Source: Bradyrhizobium cajani
GTDB taxonomy: Bacteria > Pseudomonadota > Alphaproteobacteria > Rhizobiales > Xanthobacteraceae
Length of the DNA: 64,000 nt
Reading direction: 5' to 3'
Assembly: GCF_009759665.1 (NCBI RefSeq)
Contig: NZ_WQNE01000025.1
Location: 1-64,000 of the forward strand
The notes below the pieces were generated by a model. That model saw nothing but the letters and a program-made list of their open reading frames with translations. It did no database searches and was not told where the DNA came from. The translations under genes and the position numbers were made by a program. Position 1 is the first letter of the stretch; every line of letters begins with the position of its first letter. This document shows positions 36,166-43,179 of the stretch, one piece after another.

Positions 36166-37989
36166 TTATGCTACGGCCGCATCCAACTCGGATCCAGTGC
36201 GCTTAATTTTCAGCGTTGTGCCGATCGCGCGACGCGCATCCTGAAGCGAATCAAAATAGTTGTCGGCGGCGAGACTGAGGCTCTCCGGCTCCAGGGCCTT
36301 CCCCATCGCTTCCTCGTCCCACTCCTTGTTCAACCGTTTCGCCAAGGCAAATACCACCGCGAGACCCACCCTCTGAATCATCGAGTTTCGAGAATGGGAA
36401 AGCGCCAACCGCTTCATTATGTCTACATCACCAGCGTGAGCATATTCTCGCTCTAGCTGCTCGCGCATGATATCGACGGCCGGGTAGCGCATGTTTATGA
36501 ACAGCTCACCTGTTTTCGCGTAGTATCTAGCCGCGCGGCCCTTGATGTTCTTCGCCTCGATCTCTTCTTCGTCGTCGAGGGGTATCAGGGCGGGCGCGCG
36601 CTCCATGTTCTGAGCCATTCGTGCGAGTTGCGCTCCTGATGGCACAACCGTCAAATCGGCATTGTGTTGCCTTTGGTCACGCCCGACCGCCTCCCCATCG
36701 AGGTGCCTCGGAGCCATCGCACCGCCAGTTCCGGGGTTGACAAAGATATCCCCATCAGGGACGACCCGAGGGCTTATGGTTTTCACCCTGAGTTTGTTCA
36801 GAAGCTCTTGCAGGCGGTTTCGAATTTCGTCGTTGGAATCTCCGGAATTGGGAGCCAGCGAATGTATGAGATCGATCAACCATTGAGGACGATTCTCTAA
36901 AACCTCGACTGCGAAATCTGAGGCTTCGACCTGATTCTGCTCACCGTCGATATACCTGAGGAATTGGCGGTAGCCTTCGGGACGAACACGGGCATCATCC
37001 GGAAGCTCGATATGAACCGAAATGTGCTTCGCGCCGAAGGGAATCCCAAATGTGGGAGCTTCAATAGTCCAGTTGCGTCCCGTCAACACCGAATACATTT
37101 CGTCGTGGAAAACGACAGCAGCGGTGCTCACAGCGGACGCGATGGATCCACTGATCGATTTATTGTGCGAGGTGTCCTTGAACGGCTCGTCGTAAATGTA
37201 ATGAACTTTCAGTCCGTTTGCTAATTTGACGGTCTCCGCCCGGGAAAATGCCTTCTTGGATTCCCTGGCGGGGATGGTCTCGAACCGGCGAGAACCGGGC
37301 CCTCGAGCGTGAGTGCCCTCATCGAGACGAACCTCAAGAGCATCCGGCAGTCTGTAGAATCGGTGGTACAAATAAGTAGCGAGCCAAAACTTCGGTTGTT
37401 TAGGATCACTATCATAGGGATCGGCCACGGTGTCCTGATCCGATCGATTTCCCAACAGAACTACCTCTGTCCAGTCGGCGGCCAGCGGTCGAACACCCTC
37501 CGCGCGGACTTGTTCGGTGACGTCAATCACATCACCTAGTTCCTCGCCCATCGTGTCGCGTCTGCGAAGACGACCATAGATCCCATTTCGTTCGCATAAG
37601 ATCACCTCATGGACGGCTCCGGACTTGCAAGATCGATAGCGGATTCCATGCCGATTCGACGGAAGCGAAGCAACTTTCGCCCCCATACCAAAGTTCTTGT
37701 CCAGGCCCTTCTGTTTGCCAATTGACGCAGCGAGGTTCGTGATCCTGGACAATTCCTCGTCATCCATTCCTGGACCGGTGTTCCAAATCGTCAGTTTGGG
37801 TGCGCCCTGTACAGTCGTGACTGAGAACTCAACTCGGCGGTCATCTGACGGAGCTTGCGCCGCTGCTTCGATCGCATTCTTTGTGAGTTCTCGAATCATC
37901 ATCACCTTTGGGCAACGCTCGATGGTGCTGCTGACTAGAAAGGCTTGATCATCAACGCGGATAGCTGAAACGTCTTGTTGAGCCGTCAT
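36166..37989 (-). CDS. GHKL (Hsp90/MORC-like) ATPase of the island operon
   Basis: 607 aa. The N-terminal GHKL/HATPase fold is clear: N-box RELTKNAIEAA (Glu34, Asn38), G1-like WNTGPGM (residues 70-76; an Asn sits where most GHKL proteins have Asp) and G2-like NFGMGAKVASLPS (99-111). The family uses ATP to drive a dimer clamp (Hsp90, MutL, MORC, gyrase B). The long remaining part lacks a kinase HisKA domain, so it is not a sensor kinase; near the C-terminus is a helical, charged region. ATG 37989 has AGGA seven bases upstream. It follows the DGQHR gene by 107 bp, which includes a strong hairpin. Confidence 0.8.
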   Translation of the reverse strand: MTAQQDVSAIRVDDQAFLVSSTIERCPKVMMIRELTKNAIEAAAQAPSDDRRVEFSVTTVQGAPKLTIWNTGPGMDDEELSRITNLAASIGKQKGLDKNFGMGAKVASLPSNRHGIRYRSCKSGAVHEVILCERNGIYGRLRRRDTMGEELGDVIDVTEQVRAEGVRPLAADWTEVVLLGNRSDQDTVADPYDSDPKQPKFWLATYLYHRFYRLPDALEVRLDEGTHARGPGSRRFETIPARESKKAFSRAETVKLANGLKVHYIYDEPFKDTSHNKSISGSIASAVSTAAVVFHDEMYSVLTGRNWTIEAPTFGIPFGAKHISVHIELPDDARVRPEGYRQFLRYIDGEQNQVEASDFAVEVLENRPQWLIDLIHSLAPNSGDSNDEIRNRLQELLNKLRVKTISPRVVPDGDIFVNPGTGGAMAPRHLDGEAVGRDQRQHNADLTVVPSGAQLARMAQNMERAPALIPLDDEEEIEAKNIKGRAARYYAKTGELFINMRYPAVDIMREQLEREYAHAGDVDIMKRLALSHSRNSMIQRVGLAVVFALAKRLNKEWDEEAMGKALEPESLSLAADNYFDSLQDARRAIGTTLKIKRTGSELDAAVA

Positions 37990-38058
37990 AATCAAATCCT
38001 TCAATTAAAACATATCTAGCTGAGCCGTGAGAGCCGTCTGTTACTTTCGAGGGACTTG

Positions 38059-38082
38059 GGGCCTCGGGCGACACCGAGGCCC
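38059..38082 (-). other. Strong hairpin between DGQHR and GHKL genes
   Basis: GGGCCTCGG (38059-38067), loop GCGACA, CCGAGGCCC (38074-38082): perfect 9-bp stem, 14 bp past the DGQHR stop. No U-tract follows on the minus strand (CAAGTCCC), so it may attenuate or stabilise the transcript rather than end it. Confidence 0.6.
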
Positions 38083-38096
38083 ACAACCGGCGACTT

Positions 38097-39545
38097 TCAG
38101 AACCGACTGGGCAATTGGAGCTTCCAACGAATCATGTCTGCCAGAAGAGGGAAGATATCGTTGTGCTTGGCTCCGAAGCGCATGAAGCCACTTTGCTCAC
38201 TTCCGACGTCTCTGTTTGCGCCATCATCAGGCGGCAAGTACCGCGCTAAATCGGCAAGGCCGGCCTTCTCGCGGTCCTCGACACTCATTCCGTAATAATT
38301 CCACATCGGATTCCTATGCGAGAAATCGATGGTATTCAGACCGTCGAGAAACTGATCGAACAGTTCGTCAGCCGCTTCAGGCCTCCGGTTGCTGAAGTTC
38401 AAATCGTACGTGATCTTGGCCAAGGCTTTTAACACCACAGGCTGAGCCGCTACGGTTTGTTCCTTTGCCCGATCGCTTCCAAAGTGCGGGATTTCGATGA
38501 TCCGCTCCCAGAGACGCAACACCTGCGGCTCTCTTGGCTCGATAACTGCCGGCGTTGCACCGGAAATGTTGCCCTTGTTCATAAACGCGATAGCATTAAT
38601 GGCGACCACGTCTTTCAACGTGAGGCCGCCAGTATCTTCCGACCAATCTTTCGGCTCTCGGTCGGAAATCTGAATCGCCAGATCGCCCGCCAAGCGGTTC
38701 TTGATAAACGCAGTGATCGGGTTGGAGCTGTCGAACTGCAGCGCGAGAGAGGGATCTACTTTCTTTCCAAGACGGTTCAGATCGTGGAAGAGCTGCCGCT
38801 CTTGCATAATGTCGAGCCCAAGATGGACTTCGATTGAAAGGGTCGCATATGATCTGGCTGCGTCGTACGCTTCGTTCCAAACCACCATTTCGTCTTCGGA
38901 TACTTCTGCTCCCTTGGCAGGGAACAAGACAGCAGACTTCGCCGGGTAACGGCCGGTGCTCCTGACCGCTTCGAGGAACTCCATCGCTAGGTCAGCCCCC
39001 TTGCGCCTGTGTTGCCCATCCACAACCCAGAGGGTGTGACGTTCCGAAAGGTAGACCTTGAATGCCGCCGTCTCGCCGCTAATCGTCTCAAGACGAACGC
39101 CGCGGATGCCACCGGCACCCGTCCCCCCAAGGGGAATGTTGCGGATGTTACAAACCAGCGGCTGTATCGAGAAGTAGGGCTGTTCGCCGAGCGCGTGGAG
39201 AATTTGGTCGAAGGCTGGAAGCGCTGGCTTGTCTGTCACCTGGCGCTTCAGCTTGGCCGCTGAAACGAGACCCTTCACCATGTAGGCCGCCAGCTTCTTG
39301 GCGTGAGTGGGGTCGAGCGATCGTTGCGCTACCGGCCCCGCTTCGCGGTCATTCGCCACGTCCGAAATATCTTTGAACTTCCGGAACGGCACTGACATCG
39401 TGAAGACGCGATGCCCCAAATTGTGCCCAATAAACACATTGTAGGGGAACTCATTTACGTCCCCGGTCTCGACCAGGGTGTCGAGCGAGTCTAGCTCTTG
39501 CTGGGTCTGCAGCGGAGTGGGCAGCGCGCCGGCTTTGGCATACAT
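38097..39545 (-). CDS. DGQHR-domain protein (DndB-like), first gene of island operon
   Basis: 482 aa from ATG 39545 (MYAKAGALPT), chosen because GAGGAG lies 7 nt upstream; a TTG start further out is not needed. The DGQHR motif is at residues 176-180 in LWVVDGQHRRKGAD, and the companion motif ERQLFHDLNRLGKKVDPSLA follows about 85 residues later, as in DndB-like proteins. DndB/DptB of phosphorothioation systems are DNA-binding transcriptional regulators of their modification operons (established for DptB); by analogy this protein may autoregulate the operon and bind DNA. The dndA/C/D/E genes are absent. Its promoter region carries the 22-23-bp-spaced repeats (39587-39662). Confidence 0.82.
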   Translation of the reverse strand: MYAKAGALPTPLQTQQELDSLDTLVETGDVNEFPYNVFIGHNLGHRVFTMSVPFRKFKDISDVANDREAGPVAQRSLDPTHAKKLAAYMVKGLVSAAKLKRQVTDKPALPAFDQILHALGEQPYFSIQPLVCNIRNIPLGGTGAGGIRGVRLETISGETAAFKVYLSERHTLWVVDGQHRRKGADLAMEFLEAVRSTGRYPAKSAVLFPAKGAEVSEDEMVVWNEAYDAARSYATLSIEVHLGLDIMQERQLFHDLNRLGKKVDPSLALQFDSSNPITAFIKNRLAGDLAIQISDREPKDWSEDTGGLTLKDVVAINAIAFMNKGNISGATPAVIEPREPQVLRLWERIIEIPHFGSDRAKEQTVAAQPVVLKALAKITYDLNFSNRRPEAADELFDQFLDGLNTIDFSHRNPMWNYYGMSVEDREKAGLADLARYLPPDDGANRDVGSEQSGFMRFGAKHNDIFPLLADMIRWKLQLPSRF

Positions 39546-39579
39546 TGGGTATCTCCTCAGATGGAACTTTCTGAGGCCA

Positions 39580-39662
39580 GAAATATCCCAGGGACATTGT
39601 TTTAGCAATGCCAGGGATAAAAATTTTTATTCCCAGGGATTTTTAAGGACTAAGCCCAGGTT
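39580..39662 (-). promoter_or_regulatory. Candidate operon promoter with four CCCAGGGA repeats
   Basis: Copies at 39587-39594 (CCCAGGGA), 39610-39617 (GCCAGGGA), 39632-39639 (CCCAGGGA) and 39655-39662 (CCCAGGTT) start 23, 22 and 23 bp apart, near two helical turns each, on one face of the DNA. On the minus strand TTGCTA (39603-39608), a 17-bp spacer and TATTTC (39580-39585) fit a -35/-10 pair, and repeat 1 lies inside that spacer. CATTG/CAATG arms and the 12-bp palindrome TAAAAATTTTTA (39618-39629) lie among the repeats. The remaining stretch to the tRNA (39663-39890) has no ORF but contains TTCGTACTACGAA (39765-39777). Confidence 0.6.
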
Positions 39663-39890
39663 TAAGCTTGCACTTTCCGGCGCGGCACCGTTGAAAACAT
39701 ACCGTCGGAGAACGGGCGAACAGTCGATGGAAGTGCTCTGCCGGCTAAATTGGCCTTTTGCGGATTCGTACTACGAACGCCTTTCCCGAATAGGGGCCCC
39801 CCGTGACAAAAAAATCGCAGGTGGGGACCGGGTGGGGAAGGATAGAATAGACAATCTATTTTTTGAATATTTCCAGATGCTTATTCGAAA

Positions 39891-39908
39891 TGCGTGGCGG
39901 AGAGAGTG
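39891..39908. repeat. Right attachment-site repeat of the tRNA-Ser island
   Basis: TGCGTGGCGGAGAGAGTG, identical to 33656-33673. It covers the tRNA-Ser 3' acceptor end with encoded CCA plus 4 bp of flank. Confidence 0.93.
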
Positions 39909-39984
39909 GGATTCGAACCCACGGTACGGTTTCCCGCACACACGCTTTCCAAGCGTGCGCCTTAAGCCACTCGGCCATCTCTCC
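39895..39984 (-). tRNA. tRNA-Ser (GGA anticodon)
   Basis: 90 nt including encoded CCA. The acceptor stem GGAGAGA pairs with TCTCTCC; discriminator G; T-loop GGTTCGAATCC. The anticodon GGA (39948-39950) sits in loop TTGGAAA and reads UCC/UCU. The long variable arm is typical of tRNA-Ser. The element to its left is integrated at its 3' end. Confidence 0.98.
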
Positions 39985-40105
39985 GGAGCGCCCTCTCTTG
40001 AAGGGGCGCCGATGATTTTGCAAGGGATCGCGGCGGAAACCGATGAATTTTCCGCAACATATTGTATTTACAGGAGAATACCTGGTACCGATCGGCGCCA
40101 GACCC

Positions 40106-40131
40106 ACCCGCCGGCTGAACCCGCGGCGGGT
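40106..40131. terminator. GC-rich hairpin between tRNA-Ser and secreted-protein gene
   Basis: ACCCGCCG (40106-40113) pairs with CGGCGGGT (40124-40131), loop GCTGAACCCG, then TTGGGG. The stem is strong and the T-run minimal; possibly the terminator of an upstream rightward transcript or a leader structure of the next gene. Confidence 0.4.
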
Positions 40132-40178
40132 TTGGGGCGACGATTCACGTGAGAACGCCAAACTCGCCAGGGGACGCC

Positions 40179-40520
40179 ATGACCATCCGCAAGACCATCG
40201 CCGTGCTGGGCCTGATTTCGGCCCTGGGTATCGCCCTCGCCACGCCGACAGCCGCGCAGGTCTGCACGCGGCAAGGCGTCGACGTCAGCTGCGACGACGG
40301 GCGGCGCGGGGTGCTGTCGGGCGATGCCATCATCTGGCCGGACGGGACACGCTCGAGCGCCTCGCCGCATCCGAGCGTCATCATCGGCAACAAGAGCTCG
40401 GTGCATGTCGGCCCCGGCGTGTTCGTCGGCCAGGGCAACGGCATGGTGCCGATGGACGATCCCAACGCGCCGAACAAGCGGCGCTGCGCGATCCTGGATG
40501 GGGTGTCGTATTGTTATTGA
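40179..40520 (+). CDS. Small secreted protein, function unknown
   Basis: 113 aa with a clear signal peptide (MTIRKTIAVLGLISALGIAL then ATPTAAQ, likely cleavage after TAAQ). The mature part has four cysteines (CTRQGVDVSC, RRCAIL, YCY), suggesting two disulfides, and a Ser/Pro/Gly-rich centre. It probably resides in the periplasm or outside the cell. ATG 40179 has AGGGGA five bases upstream; an in-frame upstream start would precede the signal. Not similar to a family I can name. It is followed immediately by a palindromic repeat. Confidence 0.75.
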   Translation: MTIRKTIAVLGLISALGIALATPTAAQVCTRQGVDVSCDDGRRGVLSGDAIIWPDGTRSSASPHPSVIIGNKSSVHVGPGVFVGQGNGMVPMDDPNAPNKRRCAILDGVSYCY

Positions 40521-40554
40521 GGCTGGATAGGCGCTGCGCCTCCGCAGCATACCG

Positions 40555-40640
40555 TCGTGCCCGGGGCTTGTCCCGGGCATCCACGTTCCTGACGTCCAGG
40601 GATTGAGGCGTGGATGGCCGGGACAAGCCCGGCCATGACG
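40555..40640. repeat. Intergenic palindromic repeat (GCCCGGGACAAGCCCGGGC type)
   Basis: GTGCCCGGGGCTTGTCCCGGGCA and its opposite arm TGGCCGGGACAAGCCCGGCC flank an inner GCATCCACG/CGTGGATG stem. It separates the convergent secreted-protein gene and otsA, and shares its core with 10268-10342. Confidence 0.85.
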
Positions 40641-40647
40641 CAAGACC

Positions 40648-42111
40648 TCAGATCAATCGCACACCGGAGATCGCCGACTTCAGCCAGCGCAGTGCCTGCG
40701 GAGGCTGCGCTGCGAGCGGCGCGACCGCGGCCTTCTGGGTCCGGCACTTTTCCAGCTCGGCGACGAAGTCGGACGACCATTGCTGGATGGTGTGGCCGCG
40801 CAGCTTCTTCATCATCACCTCCCAGCGCATCTTGCGCTCGGGGAGCGGCATCGCAGCCGCGATCGCGATCGCGCGCGCCATGCCGTCGATGTCATGCGGA
40901 TTGACCAGCAATGCCGTGTCGAGCTCGTTGGCGGCGCCCGCGAATTTCGACAGCACCAGCACGCCCGGATCCGCCGGGTTCTGGGCCGCGACATATTCCT
41001 TGGCGACGAGGTTCATGCCGTCATGCAGCGGCGTCACCACGCCGATCTGCGCGGTACGATAGAGGCCTGCGAGCACGGCCTGGCTGAAGCCCTTGTTCAA
41101 GTATCGGATCGGCGTCCAGTCGACCTCGCCGTGGCGGCCGTTGACGTCGGTGACGAGACGCGCCACCTCGTTCTGGAGATTGCCATAGGCCTCGATGCCG
41201 CCGCGCGACGGGTTCGCGATCTGGAGCAGCGAGATGCCGCGCAGGAATTGCGATTGCTCGCTCCAGAGCCGGTCGAACGCGCTGATGCGGTTGACGAGAC
41301 CCTTGGAATAGTCGAGCCGGTCGACGCCGATGGCGAGACGTTCGCCATTGAGGCTGCGGCGCAGCCGCGAGACGTCGGGATGCGAGACCGATTTCGCGGC
41401 ATATTGCGCAAACTTCTCCGCGTCGATGCCGATCGGGAAGACCTCGCAGCGGGTACGGCCGTACTGCGAGAACGCAACACCGTCCTCGATGGTGAGGCCG
41501 AGCTCGCTGCCGACATAGCCGAGGAAATTCTGGCGGTCCTCCTCGGTCTGGAAGCCGAGGAGATCGTAGGCCAGCATCGCCGTGATCAGCTCGCGATGAT
41601 TGGGCACGCCCTGCACCACCGCGGTCACCGGCCATGGCGTGTGCAGGAAGAAACCGATGGGATCATCGACGCCGAGATCGCGCAGCTCGGCGCCGAGTGC
41701 GAGGAAGTGATAGTCCTGCACCCAGAATGCGGTCCGCTGCTTGCGGAAGCGCAGCAGCGCGCGCGCCATGAAGGCGTTGACCTCGCGATAGCTGAGATAG
41801 TCGCCTTGCGAGACGCGGATCAGGTCGCTGCGCGAATGCAGCGCCGGCCACAACGCCGAATTGGCAAAACCCTCGTAATAGCCGCCGTAATGCGCCGCCG
41901 GCAGATCCAGCGTGGCGAGCGCGCCCGAGCCGAGCGCCTCGATCTCCGCGAACGGTTCCTTCTGATGGCCGTCGCGCACGCGGCCGGAAGAGCCCACCCA
42001 GATCGCACCCGAATATTCCACCACGGGAAGCAGAGCGGCCGCGAGGCCGCCCGTCATGGGCTCGTTCGGTTTGCCTCGCGCAACACGATTTGAAACGACG
42101 ACTAAGTTCAC
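40648..42111 (-). CDS. otsA: Alpha,alpha-trehalose-phosphate synthase
   Basis: Transfers glucose from UDP-glucose to glucose-6-phosphate, giving trehalose-6-phosphate. GT20 family; conserved blocks NLVVVSNRVARG, TGGLAAALLPV, WVQDYHFLALGAEL, FFLHTPWPV, IGVDRLDYSKGL and the C-terminal DGMNLVAKEYVAAQ with the nucleotide-binding Asp/Glu. I choose GTG 42111 (487 aa): AGGAGGGG lies 9 nt upstream, and the EcfG-type promoter at 42145-42169 would leave only about 7 nt of leader before the alternative ATG at 42132. Part of a trehalose cluster with otsB and a transporter. Confidence 0.93.
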   Translation of the reverse strand: MNLVVVSNRVARGKPNEPMTGGLAAALLPVVEYSGAIWVGSSGRVRDGHQKEPFAEIEALGSGALATLDLPAAHYGGYYEGFANSALWPALHSRSDLIRVSQGDYLSYREVNAFMARALLRFRKQRTAFWVQDYHFLALGAELRDLGVDDPIGFFLHTPWPVTAVVQGVPNHRELITAMLAYDLLGFQTEEDRQNFLGYVGSELGLTIEDGVAFSQYGRTRCEVFPIGIDAEKFAQYAAKSVSHPDVSRLRRSLNGERLAIGVDRLDYSKGLVNRISAFDRLWSEQSQFLRGISLLQIANPSRGGIEAYGNLQNEVARLVTDVNGRHGEVDWTPIRYLNKGFSQAVLAGLYRTAQIGVVTPLHDGMNLVAKEYVAAQNPADPGVLVLSKFAGAANELDTALLVNPHDIDGMARAIAIAAAMPLPERKMRWEVMMKKLRGHTIQQWSSDFVAELEKCRTQKAAVAPLAAQPPQALRWLKSAISGVRLI

Positions 42112-42144
42112 AGGTCGTCCCCTCCTGTTCATTCCACCCCGTTT

Positions 42145-42169
42145 AACTGCCGTTCATCAATATGGTTCC
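42145..42169 (-). promoter_or_regulatory. EcfG-type general stress promoter of otsA
   Basis: On the minus strand GGAAC (42165-42169), a 17-bp spacer, then GTT (42145-42147) match the alphaproteobacterial sigma-EcfG consensus GGAAC-N16/17-GTT. It lies 34 bp upstream of the GTG start of otsA, as expected for trehalose synthesis under the general stress response. Confidence 0.7.
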
Positions 42170-42348
42170 TGTCATCATTTCTTCGGATTGAAACCAAAAT
42201 CGGGCGCACGCGTTGGAACCAGTTTCCTTGCGTGGAACCCGGCGATTTCATTGGGAAATGGGATTTCGGGCAGCGGTTTCGCGGCAGTACGACTGTCGCC
42301 CGCAATGGAACAGCGCGCGCGACAATGTGGCTCTGAAGTGTCGATGCC

Positions 42349-43176
42349 TTATTCTAACCTTGTATCGTCGAGCAGGCGCGCAAGAAACGCGCGCACATCG
42401 CTCGGCGCATCGAAATGACCGTTGACGCCCATGGCGCGGCGGCCGACGGAGAAGGCAAGTCCGTTCATGTCCGGCATGATCGCAAACACGGTCTCGTCCG
42501 TGACGTCATCCCCGATAAAGAGCGGACGCCGTCCCCTGAACGGTTCGTGCTTCATCAATTCGCGCACGCCGCTCGCCTTGGTGAATCCGGAGTGCTTGAT
42601 CTCGCAGACGAACTTGCCTGGCAGCACCTCGATCGGCGCATTGGGCAGATCCGCGCGGATCAGCGAGACGGATTCGTAGATCGCCTTCTCCGCATGCGGT
42701 GCGAGGCGGTAATGCAGCGCCAGCGAATAGCCCTTGTCCTCGAGCAGGATGCCGGGGCTGAGCTTGGCGATCGCGGCGAGCCGCCGCTTCAGCTCCTTGT
42801 CGAGGGGCGGCGCGTGGACGTCATCGGCTTCACTGTCCGCCGACAGCCGCATCTCCGCGCCGTGACCGGCGACGGCGCGGAACACGTCGGGCGCGAAGAT
42901 CAGATCGATGTCGTTGAGCGAGCGGCCGCTGACCAGCGCCAGCGCGCCGGAGGTGCGTTCGACCAGTCGGTTGAGCGTGTCGGACAGGCCCGGCGGCACC
43001 CACACCTCGCGCGGGGTCGGCATCAGGTCGAGCAGCGTGCCGTCGATGTCGAGCAGGATCGCGGTCTCGCCAAGATGCGGCACAAGCGCATGCGGCACCG
43101 GCACCGAGTCGGGCACATCGTCGTCGGGAATGGTGCGCTTCTGCTCCAAGGTCATGTCCGCAAGTTCCGATTTCAT
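42349..43176 (-). CDS. otsB: Trehalose-6-phosphate phosphatase
   Basis: Dephosphorylates trehalose-6-phosphate to trehalose. 275-aa HAD-superfamily enzyme: the nucleophile motif I is LLDIDGTLLDLMP (the DIDGT), motif II Ser in ALVSGRSLNDID, and acidic motif IV RPLFIGDDVTDETVF. Start ATG 43176 is 3 bp after the MFS stop, so the transporter and otsB are translationally close and co-transcribed. otsA lies 237 bp downstream but has its own EcfG promoter, so otsA can be induced separately. Confidence 0.95.
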   Translation of the reverse strand: MKSELADMTLEQKRTIPDDDVPDSVPVPHALVPHLGETAILLDIDGTLLDLMPTPREVWVPPGLSDTLNRLVERTSGALALVSGRSLNDIDLIFAPDVFRAVAGHGAEMRLSADSEADDVHAPPLDKELKRRLAAIAKLSPGILLEDKGYSLALHYRLAPHAEKAIYESVSLIRADLPNAPIEVLPGKFVCEIKHSGFTKASGVRELMKHEPFRGRRPLFIGDDVTDETVFAIMPDMNGLAFSVGRRAMGVNGHFDAPSDVRAFLARLLDDTRLE

Positions 43177-43179
43177 AGT

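Larger units (their letters stand above)
33656..39908. mobile_element. Integrase-less genomic island at tRNA-Ser(GGA)
   Basis: A 6.25-kb segment bounded by an 18-bp perfect direct repeat (33656-33673 and 39891-39908) whose right copy is the 3' end of tRNA-Ser, the classical signature of tyrosine-recombinase integration with the tRNA regenerated. By eye the DNA is more AT-rich and its codon use less GC-biased than the neighbouring genes. It carries four leftward genes (DGQHR protein, GHKL ATPase, 118-aa unknown, PD-(D/E)XK-like protein) and a 69-aa fragment at the left edge. No integrase, excisionase or transposase is visible, so it is either a decayed element or one mobilised in trans. Confidence 0.88.

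Noticed and set aside
38097-39545. A complete dnd phosphorothioation cluster
   Set aside because: Only the DGQHR (DndB-like) protein is present; no cysteine desulfurase, PAPS-reductase-like DndC, DndD or DndE genes are found in the window.
39478-40152. Open frame spanning the DGQHR promoter and tRNA-Ser as a possible integrase remnant
   Set aside because: The translation has no tyrosine-recombinase motifs (no R-H-R-Y pattern) and runs through the tRNA in antisense.
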